From Thauera sp. (lineage in GTDB: Bacteria; Pseudomonadota; Gammaproteobacteria; Burkholderiales; Rhodocyclaceae), in contig JACKMB010000005.1 in NCBI GenBank assembly GCA_024235615.1, positions 310,001 through 374,000 on the forward strand: a stretch of 64,000 bases of DNA, given 5' to 3'. Shown here in pieces: positions 48,144-56,816 of the stretch. A program made the position numbers and the translations under genes. Below the pieces are notes generated by a model. The model saw nothing but the letters and a program-made list of their open reading frames with translations. It was not told the origin of the DNA and searched no databases. Each line of letters starts with the position of its first letter. Positions within the stretch are counted from its first letter, which is position 1.

Positions 48144-48749
48144 TCACGCCAGCAGCAACGACGCCGCGATCGCCCACAGCATCAGCGCCACCAACGCGTC
48201 CAGCACACGCCACGCCACTGGCTTGGCGAACAGCGGCGCGAGCAGGCGGGCACCATAGCCGAGCAGCAGGAACCACACGATCGACGCGCTGATCGCGCCG
48301 GCCGCGAAGAGCGGGCGCAGGTCCTCGGCCTGCTGGCTGCCGATGGAACCGAGGAGGACCACGGTGTCGAGGTAGGCGTGCGGGTTGAGCAGGCTGAAGC
48401 CGGCTGCCGCGAGCAGCGCCTGCCCGCGCGACATGCGCTTGTGCTCGGCGAGATCCAGCGCCCGCCCGCCGCGCAGGGCGGAGAGCAGCGCGCGCGTGCC
48501 GTACCAGACGAGGAAGGCCGCCCCACCGTAGCGCGCCACCGTCATCAGGTCGGGATTGGCGACGAAGAGACTGCCGACACCGGCGATACCAAGGCCGATC
48601 AACAGGATGTCGCACGCTGCCGACACGCCGATCGTCAGCAGCACGTGCTCGCCACGCAAGCCCTGGCGCAGCACGTGCGCGTTCTGCGCGCCGATCGCCA
48701 TGATCAGGCCGAGGGTAAGGAGGAAGCCGTTGAAATAGACGTTGCTCAT
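48144..48749 (-). CDS. LysE/ArgO-type basic amino acid exporter
   Basis: This 201-residue membrane protein has five to six helices and begins FNGFLLTLGLIMAIGAQNAHVLRQGL, the LysE/ArgO signature, with LLNPHAYLDTVVLLGS in the second half. It exports lysine and/or arginine when they accumulate. The ATG has AAAGGA at a good distance. It is divergent from the argP-like regulator gene, the usual arrangement, but here they are 423 bp apart because REPs have filled the gap. Confidence 0.93.
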   Translation of the reverse strand: MSNVYFNGFLLTLGLIMAIGAQNAHVLRQGLRGEHVLLTIGVSAACDILLIGLGIAGVGSLFVANPDLMTVARYGGAAFLVWYGTRALLSALRGGRALDLAEHKRMSRGQALLAAAGFSLLNPHAYLDTVVLLGSIGSQQAEDLRPLFAAGAISASIVWFLLLGYGARLLAPLFAKPVAWRVLDALVALMLWAIAASLLLA

Positions 48750-48792
48750 GGTGTGTTCCTTTATTGTTTTGCGTTTCCGTGGCCGCAGGCCG

Positions 48793-49107
48793 TTCGCGGC
48801 TGCTGCCGCTCCTACATCGGGACTCCGGAGCCGCGCGGCTCATTTTGGAGCGCCGGCAGGCGCGAATGCGGCGCATCCGCGCACGACAACGCCCATCGCC
48901 GCCGCACCGCCGTCCTCGCGGCTGCCGCCGCTCCAACAAAGGCCGTCGCGATCGTGATGCTTCGTGTAGGAGCGCCGGCAGGCGCGAAGGCGGCGTACGT
49001 CTTCGTCCGCAGCGTCGATGGCTCGAGCGCCCATTCGCGGCTGCCGCCGCTCCTACAGGGGCCGCCGCGGGCGCGATGCTTCGTGTAGGAGCGCCGGCAG
49101 GCGCGAA
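48793..49107. repeat. REP cluster between lysE and argP
   Basis: Six REPs alternate in orientation: 48793-48815, 48844-48866, 48915-48937, 48966-48988, 49034-49056 and 49085-49107. The segment ~48844-48937 is an inverted single copy of the 118-bp unit seen at 45667-46338, with the same spacer (about 48880-48914). The segment 48966-49107 matches the ~120-bp units found downstream of argP. The rest of the 423-bp gap is the AT-rich argP promoter region. Confidence 0.9.
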
Positions 49108-49172
49108 GATAGGCCCGGAGCCGCTTTAAGTTAAGAAGAATCGATTTATTTTCGTTTCGAGTAGAATGGCTA

Positions 49173-50072
49173 ATGATCGATCAACGTCTGCTCGCCTTCG
49201 AGGCGGTGCTGCAGGAGGGCGGATTCGAGCGCGCGGCGCGCCGGCTCTCGCTCACCCAGTCCGCGGTGTCGCAACGCGTCAAGCTGCTCGAGGCCGAGCT
49301 CGGCCAGGTGCTGCTGGTACGCAGCAAGCCGGTGCGGCCCACGCCGGCCGGGCGCCGGCTGCTGCCCTACCTGGCGCAGCTGCGGCTGATGGAGGCCGAG
49401 GCGCGGCGCGCGCTGTCGCCGCGCCAGGCGGACGGACCGCTACGCCTGGCGGTGGGCGTCAACGCCGACTCGCTCGCCACCTGGTTCATCGGCGCGGTCG
49501 CCGAGGTGGTCCGCGACGAGGGCATCGTGCTCGACTGCGTGGTCGACGACCAGGACCACACCCACGCGCTGCTCGCCGACGGCGAGGTGCTGGGCTGCGT
49601 GTCCACCCGCGCCGACCCGATGCGCGGCTGCGCCGCCGTGCGCCTCGGGGCCATGCCCTACCTGTGCGCCGGCTCGCCGGCCTTCCGCGCGCGCTGGTTC
49701 CCGCACGGGCTCACCCCGGCGGCGCTGGCGCAGGCGCCGGCGATCGTCTTCGGCCGCCACGACGACATGCACGAGGCCTTCCTGCTGCACCACTTCGGGC
49801 TGGATGCGCGGCGCTATCCGCACCACGTCGTGCCCTCTTCCGAGGGCTTCATGGCCTTCGCGGTCGCCGGCCTGGGGTACGGCTTCATCCCCGAGATCCA
49901 GGCCCGCGTCCACCTCGCGCGCGGCGAACTGGTCGACCTGGCACCGGAGCGCGAGGAAGTGGTGTTGTACTGGCACCATTGGCAGGTGCAGTCGCCGGTG
50001 ATGGCGAGGCTGGCCAGGGCGATCGGGGACGCCGCCGGCAAGGCCCTGGCGGCGCCAACGCCCGCCGCGTAG
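49173..50072 (+). CDS. argP: ArgP/LysG-type LysR regulator
   Basis: This 299-residue LysR-family protein starts MIDQRLLAFEAVLQEGGFER and has the helix-turn-helix AARRLSLTQSAVSQRVKLLE. The effector domain with GVNADSLATWF is that of ArgP/LysG, which binds lysine or arginine and turns on the divergent exporter gene. A TAGAAT box lies only 6 bp before the ATG, so the message may be leaderless or start elsewhere. Its TAG stop is the head of a degenerate REP. It is flanked on both sides by the same REP-unit type. Confidence 0.93.
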   Translation: MIDQRLLAFEAVLQEGGFERAARRLSLTQSAVSQRVKLLEAELGQVLLVRSKPVRPTPAGRRLLPYLAQLRLMEAEARRALSPRQADGPLRLAVGVNADSLATWFIGAVAEVVRDEGIVLDCVVDDQDHTHALLADGEVLGCVSTRADPMRGCAAVRLGAMPYLCAGSPAFRARWFPHGLTPAALAQAPAIVFGRHDDMHEAFLLHHFGLDARRYPHHVVPSSEGFMAFAVAGLGYGFIPEIQARVHLARGELVDLAPEREEVVLYWHHWQVQSPVMARLARAIGDAAGKALAAPTPAA

Positions 50073-50329
50073 GCCCGCCGGCGGGCGCGAAGGCGGTGGG
50101 CGTCTTCGTCCGCGGTGGCGATTGCTCGACCGCCCGTTCGCGGCTGCCGCCGCTCCTACAGGGGCCACCGCGGGCGTGAGGCTTCGTGCAGGAGCGCCGG
50201 CAGGCGCGAAGGCGGCGGGTGTCTTCGTTCGCCGCGTCGATGGCTCGAACGCCTGTTCGCGGCTGCCGCCGCTCCTACAGGGGCCACCGCGGGCGTGAGG
50301 CTTCTTGTAGGAGCGCCGGCAGGCGCGAA
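50069..50329. repeat. REP cluster between argP and cobB
   Basis: REPs lie at 50069-50091 (degenerate, overlapping the argP stop), 50137-50159, 50188-50210, 50256-50278 and 50307-50329, alternating in type and orientation. Two direct copies of a ~119-bp unit (from about 50092 and 50211) are present, of the same kind as 48989-49107. This accounts for nearly all of the 307 bp between the convergent genes. Confidence 0.9.
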
Positions 50330-50379
50330 GGCGGCCGCGGGATTGTGCGCCGGTGCAGTTCGCCGCCCGGCGCGCGCGC

Positions 50380-51729
50380 TCAAGCGCCGAAAAGCCCCGC
50401 GGCCGCCACCGGATTCGACGGGAACCAGAAATGGACGTACGAGGCGATGATCGGCCCGTAGCGGTAGATCGCCTCGCCCTCGCCGCCATCCGGACGACGC
50501 GCGTGCAGGCAGGGCGCGAGCGGCGTCTCGGTGCGCGAGTAATGGAAGGTGTGCCCGCTCAGTCGCCCGCCCGGCAAATCGACCTCCTGCAGGCCGAGCG
50601 CCGCGAGGCGGGACTGCATCACCGCACGCCCGGGCAACAGGCCCGCGAAGGTTTGCTCCACCCCGGCCTTGTCGACGATGGCCTCGAGCAGGCTCATCAG
50701 GCCGCCGCACTCGGCCAGCACCGGCTTGCCCGCAGCCACATGGGCACGCAGATCGGTCCACAGCCCGGCGTTGGCGGCGAGCGCGGCGCCGTGCAGCTCG
50801 GGATAGCCGCCCGGCAGCCACACCGCGTCGCACTGCGTGGGCAGGCCCTCGCCGGCGAGCGGCGAGAAGAAGGCGAGCTCTGCGCCGAGCGCGCGCAGGG
50901 TGTCGATGTTGGCCGGGTAGAGGAAGCCGTAGGCGGCGTCGCGCGCGATCGCAACGCGCTTGCCGGCGAGCAAGGGCGGGATCGCCGGTGCCGCCACGGC
51001 AGGAAACGCCACCACCGCCGGCAGTTCCGCCGCGCCGGTGCGCGCCAGATGATCGGCGACGCGGTCGAGCCGGGCGCCGAGATCCTCGATCTCCGCCGCC
51101 TGCAGCAGGCCGAGGTGGCGCTCGGGCAGCGCGGCCTCCGCATCGCGCATCACCGCGCCGAACCAGCGCATGCCTTCAGGCAAGGACTCGCGCAACATGT
51201 CGGCGTGGCGCGCGCTGCCGACGTGGTTGGCGAGCACGCCGGCGAAGGGCAGGCCGGGCTGGTAGTGCGCCAGCCCGTAGGCCACCGCGCCGAAGGTCTG
51301 CGCCATCGCGCGCGCGTCGATCACCGCCATCACCGGGATGCCGAAGCGGCGCGCGATGTCGGCGCCCGAGGGCGCGCCGTCGTAGAGTCCCATCACGCCC
51401 TCGACCAGGATCAGGTCGGATTCGCGCGCCGCGGCGTGCAGCCGCCAGGCGATGTCGGCCTCGCCGCACATGCCGAGGTCGACGTTATGTACCGGCGCGC
51501 CGCTCGCCACCGCGTGGATCTGCGGGTCGAGGAAGTCCGGCCCGCACTTGAACACGCGCACCCGCCGCCCGAGGCGGGCGTGCAGGCGCGCGAGCGCGGC
51601 GGTGACGGTGGTCTTGCCCTGGCCGGAGGCCGGCGCGGCGACGAAGAGCGCGGGGCACTGGACGGCCCCTGCCCCGCCGCGACCGTGGGAACCGTCGGGC
51701 GCGCAATCCCCCCGTGCGGCGGGGCTCAT
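50380..51729 (-). CDS. cobB: CobB/CbiA, cobyrinate a,c-diamide synthase
   Basis: This glutamine-dependent amidotransferase converts cobyrinate to its a,c-diamide. The 449-residue protein has FVAAPASGQGKTTVTAALAR (ATP site) near its start, RVFKCGPDFLDPQIH, EGVMGLYDG, and in the C-half WLPGGYPELHG and the catalytic Cys in VLAECGGLMSL. Start taken as ATG 51729; a TTG at 51804 overlapping the cobA stop (TTGA) would add 25 residues and is possible. It is the last gene of the B12 operon that starts at btuB. Confidence 0.94.
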   Translation of the reverse strand: MSPAARGDCAPDGSHGRGGAGAVQCPALFVAAPASGQGKTTVTAALARLHARLGRRVRVFKCGPDFLDPQIHAVASGAPVHNVDLGMCGEADIAWRLHAAARESDLILVEGVMGLYDGAPSGADIARRFGIPVMAVIDARAMAQTFGAVAYGLAHYQPGLPFAGVLANHVGSARHADMLRESLPEGMRWFGAVMRDAEAALPERHLGLLQAAEIEDLGARLDRVADHLARTGAAELPAVVAFPAVAAPAIPPLLAGKRVAIARDAAYGFLYPANIDTLRALGAELAFFSPLAGEGLPTQCDAVWLPGGYPELHGAALAANAGLWTDLRAHVAAGKPVLAECGGLMSLLEAIVDKAGVEQTFAGLLPGRAVMQSRLAALGLQEVDLPGGRLSGHTFHYSRTETPLAPCLHARRPDGGEGEAIYRYGPIIASYVHFWFPSNPVAAAGLFGA

Positions 51730-51800
51730 CGCCTCATCGCCGCTGGACGCGCCCTCGCCGCGCTGCGTAGCGGCCGCACCCGGCCGCGCGCCCGCGCCCC

Positions 51801-52649
51801 TCAAGCCTCGCCCTTCCCATGTACCACCGCACAGCCGGCGTGCGGCAGCGGCGAGGCCTTGGGCTGGTCCTCGGGCTCGAACCAGGCCAGCTTGGGATAC
51901 AGCCCGACGACGCTGCCGACCACGGTCAGCGAGGGCGGGCGCACGCCTTCTTCCAGCACGCGCCGCGCCAGGGTGGCGAGGTCGGCAACGACCACGCGCT
52001 GCGCGTGCGTGGTGCCGCGCTCGATCACCCCCGCGGGCGTGCTCGGCGGCAGGCCGTGAGCGACGAGCTGGGCACAGATGTCGGCCAGGCGCGAGATCCC
52101 CATGTAGATCACCACGGTCTGCTGCGGGCGCGCGAGCATCGGCCAGTCGAGGTCGATCTTCCCTTCCTTGAGGAAGCCGGTGGCGAACACCACCGACTGC
52201 GCGTGCTCGCGATGGGTGAGCGGGATGCCCGCGTAGGCGGAGACGCCCGCCGCCGCGGTCACGCCCGGCACCACCTCGACATGGATGCCCGCGTCGACCA
52301 GCAGCTCCATCTCCTCGCCACCGCGGCCGAAGATGAAGGGGTCGCCGCCCTTGAGCCGCACCACGCGCTTGTTCTCGCGCGCCAGCTTGAGCAGCAGCAG
52401 GTTGATCTCGTCCTGCGGCAGCGAGTGGTCGGCGGCCTTCTTGCCGACGTAGATGCGCTCGGCCTCGACCGGCGCCAGCTCGAGGATGGGCGGCGCGACG
52501 AGGTTGTCATAGACGATGACGTCCGCCCCCGCCACCAGGCGCGCGCCGCGCAGCGTGAACAGCTCCGGGTCACCCGGGCCGGCGCCCACCAGATAGACCC
52601 AGCCCGGCAGCGGACCGGGACGATGAACCGCAAGATCGGGAACTGCCAT
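51801..52649 (-). CDS. cobA: CobA, uroporphyrinogen-III C-methyltransferase
   Basis: This 282-residue SAM-dependent enzyme makes precorrin-2 from uroporphyrinogen III, feeding both siroheme and B12. Typical blocks are VYLVGAGPGDPELFTLRG, VVRLKGGDPFIFGRGGEE, VPGVTAAAGVSAYAGIPLTHR and MGISRLADI. It is a single-domain SUMT, without the CysG part. The ATG at 52649 lies 2 bp after the cobO stop; a GTG three codons upstream is less likely. Confidence 0.96.
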   Translation of the reverse strand: MAVPDLAVHRPGPLPGWVYLVGAGPGDPELFTLRGARLVAGADVIVYDNLVAPPILELAPVEAERIYVGKKAADHSLPQDEINLLLLKLARENKRVVRLKGGDPFIFGRGGEEMELLVDAGIHVEVVPGVTAAAGVSAYAGIPLTHREHAQSVVFATGFLKEGKIDLDWPMLARPQQTVVIYMGISRLADICAQLVAHGLPPSTPAGVIERGTTHAQRVVVADLATLARRVLEEGVRPPSLTVVGSVVGLYPKLAWFEPEDQPKASPLPHAGCAVVHGKGEA

Positions 52650-52651
52650 GC

Positions 52652-53260
52652 TTACCACTCCATGCCGGGCATCGCCTTCACCCCCGCGGCGAAGGCGTGC
52701 TTGACCGGCGTCATGTCGGTGACGGTGTCGGCGGCCTCGACCAGCGCGGGCGGCGCCCCGCGGCCGGTGACCACCACGTGCTGCATCGGCGGCCGGGCGC
52801 GCAGGTCGGCGATCACCCGGTCCACATCGAGGTACTGGTACTTGAGCGCGATGTTGAGCTCGTCCAGCACCACGAGGCCGAAGCCCGGATTCTGAAGCAT
52901 TTCGCGTGCCACCGCCCAGGCGGCCTCAGCCGTCGCGACGTCGCGCGCGCGGTCCTGCGTCTCCCAGGTGAAGCCCTCGCCCATCACGTGCCAGGACACG
53001 CCGGGCTGGGTGCGGAAGAAGGCCTCCTCGCCGGTGTCCGAGCGTCCCTTGATGAACTGCACCACGCCCACCCGCATGCCGTGGCCGAGCGCGCGCGCCA
53101 CCAGACCGAAGCCCGCGCTGGACTTGCCCTTGCCGTTGCCGGTGTTGACCAGCAGCACGCCGCGCTCGGCCTGCGCGGCGGCGATCCTGTCGTCGACGAC
53201 GTCCTTCTTGCGCACCATGCGGGCGTTGTGGCGGGTGTCGCGGTCGGGGGTCTGGGTCAT
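52652..53260 (-). CDS. cobO: CobO/BtuR, corrinoid adenosyltransferase
   Basis: This enzyme adds the adenosyl group from ATP to Co(I) corrinoids. The 202-residue protein has the P-loop VNTGNGKGKSSAGFGL, then VVQFIKGRSDTGEE, VLDELNIALKYQYLD and VVVTGRGAPPALVEAADTVT, diagnostic of the CobO/CobA(Salmonella) family. Its ATG overlaps the hipA stop (ATGA), so it is translated right after a toxin gene. Confidence 0.97.
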   Translation of the reverse strand: MTQTPDRDTRHNARMVRKKDVVDDRIAAAQAERGVLLVNTGNGKGKSSAGFGLVARALGHGMRVGVVQFIKGRSDTGEEAFFRTQPGVSWHVMGEGFTWETQDRARDVATAEAAWAVAREMLQNPGFGLVVLDELNIALKYQYLDVDRVIADLRARPPMQHVVVTGRGAPPALVEAADTVTDMTPVKHAFAAGVKAMPGMEW

Positions 53261-54630
53261 GTCGGGTCTATCGTCCTTTTTTGGTTCTGAAGTCGGCGCG
53301 CGCTGGCGCGCATGCCAGCGGCGATCGTGGCGAAGACATCCTCGGGGAACCCGGCCGGCAGTTCGGCGCCAAGCTTGTCGAGCACCGGGTCGAGTTGCGC
53401 GAGCACGTCCTCGACGATGTCCTCCATGTCGGCGCCGAGGCCGCACCGGTGCGCCATCGCGTTGAAGTGCCTGCGCTGAATGTCGCGCAGCCGGTAATGA
53501 GCGTTGCGCCCGCGCAGCGCCATGGCGAGGCGCAAGCGCGCCGGATCGAGCCGGTTCTCGCCTGTCCCCGCAACCGGCCACGCCGACAGCACGTCGTACA
53601 AGGGCGCGAGCCGGTAGCGCCCGCCCGCGAGCAGGAAGATGGAGAAGTTCTTCGCGTGCCCGTCGGAGGCAGCGAGCATCCAGAACAGCAACTGCGCCTT
53701 CAGCACGATGCGCAGATCATCGTCACGGCGCACCGAGCCCTGCAGGATGCGGGCGAGGTCGAGCAGGCCCGGGCCGCCATCGGCCTCGTACTTCAGCGCC
53801 GGCGGAGTGGCGGTGGCCTGGCAGAAGTCCTCCTGCGGCAGGCGCAGCCAGTAATCGCCCGTAGCGGACAGGCGACGATCGAAGCGTTCGACCACGAGCA
53901 CCTTCTGCGCGCCAAAGTGTTCGATCTCGCATTGCGCCACCGGCAATCCGAACGCCGCCAGCAGGCGCGCGCACAGCCACTCGTTCTCGACCGAGGTGCG
54001 CATGTCCGCCTGCCTGTTGCCGACCAGGCCGAGCGGCAGCTTGAAGATGTGGGTGGTCGGCGTCGCCCCGAGCGGGCGGCACCAGCGCCCCGCGTGGCGG
54101 GTCAGCGCGGTCTTCTCCTGTGCGCCGGCGATCGAGATGCGGAAATCGTCCAGGTCGGTCGCTACCTCGCCAAAGGCGCGCACCGGCGCGACGGCCGCAC
54201 GCAGGAGGTGCTCGACATCGGCCTCGTCGAGTGGCTCCGCGTCGATCCGGAAGACACCTTCCGGCCCCTGCCCTTCGGGCAACAACTGGACCGCGCCCAC
54301 GCAATCGCGCCCGATCGCCTGCAGCAGTTCGAAGACGCCCCTTCCCGGCGTGCGAAAGCGTGCCTGCAGGCGCATGCGGATCTGCTCGCTGTCGGGCAGC
54401 AGGTTGTCGAAGTAATTGCGTACCCGCAGGCCTCTCAGCGCCGGGGCGGCTGCGTCGAGCGGCATCGGCAGCGAGAGCGACAGCGGGCGCGCCTCGGCCG
54501 ACTCGAGCCACTCGGGCGCATAGCGGAAGCGATCTTCGCCCTGCGCCGTGACCTGCCACTGACCGACGCGCAGGCCGTTGATCCAGACATCGAGCACGCG
54601 CGCCTGCGTGCGCTTCCCCGGGCCTACCAT
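53257..54630 (-). CDS. hipA: HipA-type serine/threonine kinase toxin
   Basis: HipA phosphorylates glutamyl-tRNA synthetase in E. coli and stops growth unless bound by HipB. The 457-residue protein has the N-subdomain with LRVRNYFDNLLPDSEQIR, the loop with S166 in ISIAGAQEKTA (E. coli autophosphorylation site S150), the ATP lysine region HIFKLP (K197), the catalytic loop DGHAKN at 323-328 and YDV at 345-347. All catalytic residues are present, so it should be active. It overlaps hipB by 7 bp and cobO by 4 bp. Confidence 0.95.
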   Translation of the reverse strand: MVGPGKRTQARVLDVWINGLRVGQWQVTAQGEDRFRYAPEWLESAEARPLSLSLPMPLDAAAPALRGLRVRNYFDNLLPDSEQIRMRLQARFRTPGRGVFELLQAIGRDCVGAVQLLPEGQGPEGVFRIDAEPLDEADVEHLLRAAVAPVRAFGEVATDLDDFRISIAGAQEKTALTRHAGRWCRPLGATPTTHIFKLPLGLVGNRQADMRTSVENEWLCARLLAAFGLPVAQCEIEHFGAQKVLVVERFDRRLSATGDYWLRLPQEDFCQATATPPALKYEADGGPGLLDLARILQGSVRRDDDLRIVLKAQLLFWMLAASDGHAKNFSIFLLAGGRYRLAPLYDVLSAWPVAGTGENRLDPARLRLAMALRGRNAHYRLRDIQRRHFNAMAHRCGLGADMEDIVEDVLAQLDPVLDKLGAELPAGFPEDVFATIAAGMRASARRLQNQKRTIDPT

Positions 54631-54863
54631 TCGCCTTCCGCCTCGACGGGTTTGCGCTCACCGAGGGCCAGTTCCAGCCCGAGCACGCCCGCGAGCGCGA
54701 GCAGACGGTCGAAGGTCAGGCGCTCCGGGCGTGTCTCCAGTTCGGAGAGCCGGTTCTGGCTGATGCCGAGCCGCGCTGCGACCTCGGCTTGCGACAGACC
54801 GAGTGCCTTGCGCCGGCCGACGAGCAGTTCGGCGGCTTGTTGCGGAGAGTAGAGTCTGGACAT
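54624..54863 (-). CDS. hipB: HipB-type antitoxin, helix-turn-helix
   Basis: This 79-residue Xre/Cro-type protein has GRRKALGLSQAEVAARLGISQNRLSELE as its DNA-binding part. HipB neutralises HipA and represses the module. It starts 108 bp after the btuD-type gene end (upstream is on the same strand: hipB comes after btuD in the transcript). The ATG at 54863 lacks a good Shine-Dalgarno; longer in-frame versions would read through the promoter boxes and are rejected. Confidence 0.93.
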   Translation of the reverse strand: MSRLYSPQQAAELLVGRRKALGLSQAEVAARLGISQNRLSELETRPERLTFDRLLALAGVLGLELALGERKPVEAEGEW

Positions 54864-54870
54864 GGCGTCG

Positions 54871-54944
54871 TATCGATGATCTCGATAAATCCAGGATATC
54901 GCCTTTCTCGATAAAAGCAAGAAATCGAAAATCCCGATATCGAG
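54871..54944 (-). promoter_or_regulatory. Own promoter and operators of hipBA
   Basis: On the minus strand TTGCTT (54915-54920) and TATCCT (54893-54898) form a promoter with 16-bp spacing. Around it lie a perfect inverted repeat, TATCGA-N5-TCGATA (54871-54887, at the start site), two copies of CTCGATAAA (54881-54889 and 54907-54915) and the palindrome CGATATCG (54935-54942). These are the likely HipB operators. This is the only AT-rich stretch in the operon. Confidence 0.6.
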
Positions 54945-54972
54945 CGCTGCAGCCAATCCGGAGCCGCCCCGC

Positions 54973-55778
<806 letters not shown>

Positions 55779-55782
<4 letters not shown>

Positions 55783-56810
55783 GGCGTGCCGCGCGGGCTG
55801 CGCGAGAGCAGGAAGAGGAAGACCGGCACGCCGATCAGCGCGGTGAGCACGCCCACCGGCAGCTGCTGCGGCGCCATCACGGTGCGCGCGGCGGTGTCGG
55901 CCAGGGTCAGCAGGGTGCCGCCGGCGAGCGCGGCGGCGGGGATCAGCACGCGCTGGTCGTTGCCGAGCGCCAGCCGCACCAGGTGCGGCACCACCAGGCC
56001 GACGAAGCCCACCGAGCCCACCAGCGTCACCGCCGTGGCGGTGAGCAGCGAGGCGAGCACGTAGAGCGCGACGCGCAGATGCCCGACGCGCACGCCGAGC
56101 GCGCGCGCCGTGAGCTCCCCGCGTGCGAGCACGTTGAGGTCGCGCGCGAAGGGCATCACCGCGACCAGCGCCAGCGCCAGCACCGCCAGCGCCGGCCACG
56201 GCCGCGACGCCGCGCTGGCATCGCCCATCATCCAGAACAGCATCGACATGACCCGCGTATCGGGCGCCAGCGCCAGCATCAAGGACACCGCCGCGCCGCA
56301 GCCGGCGGCGACGATGACGCCGGTCAGCAGCAGCCGCGTCTGCGTCCAGCTGCCGTCACCGTGGGCGAGCCCGAAGACGAGCAGCATCGCCGCCAGCGCC
56401 CCGGCAAAGGCCGACACGTCCACCCAGAACATCGCTGCCCCGAGCACCATCGCCCCCAGCGCCCCCACCGCCGCCCCGCCGGAGATGCCAAGGATGTAGG
56501 GATCGGCGAGCGGGTTGCGCAGCAGCACCTGCATGAGGGCGCCCGCGGTGGCGAGCAGGCCGCCGCAGGCGAAGGCGGCGAGGGCGCGGGGGAGGCGGAG
56601 TTCGCGAATCACGGTCGCACCCATGCCGTCTCCGCCGACCAGCGCGGCGACGACATCGGTCGCCCCGACGGGAAGATCGCCGGCGACCAGCGCCCACAAC
56701 AAGGCCACCGCCGCGGCGGACAGCAGCACCGCTGCGATCGCCGGCGGCGAACGCCTGCAGCGCATGGCCGGACTCAAGCGCGACTCCCCGCGCAGGGCGA
56801 CGGCAGGCAT
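55779..56810 (-). CDS. btuC: BtuC-type FecCD-family permease
   Basis: This 343-residue membrane protein has about ten helices and the FecCD pattern: RLPRALAAFACGGLLATAGALMQVLLRNPLADPYILGISGGA, and GSVGFVGLVVPHLVRLALG near the end. It forms the inner-membrane channel for cobalamin with BtuD, fed by the BtuF-like protein encoded at 30 kb. It lies 6 bp after btuB and overlaps btuD. Confidence 0.94.
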
Positions 56811-56816
56811 CGCCGG

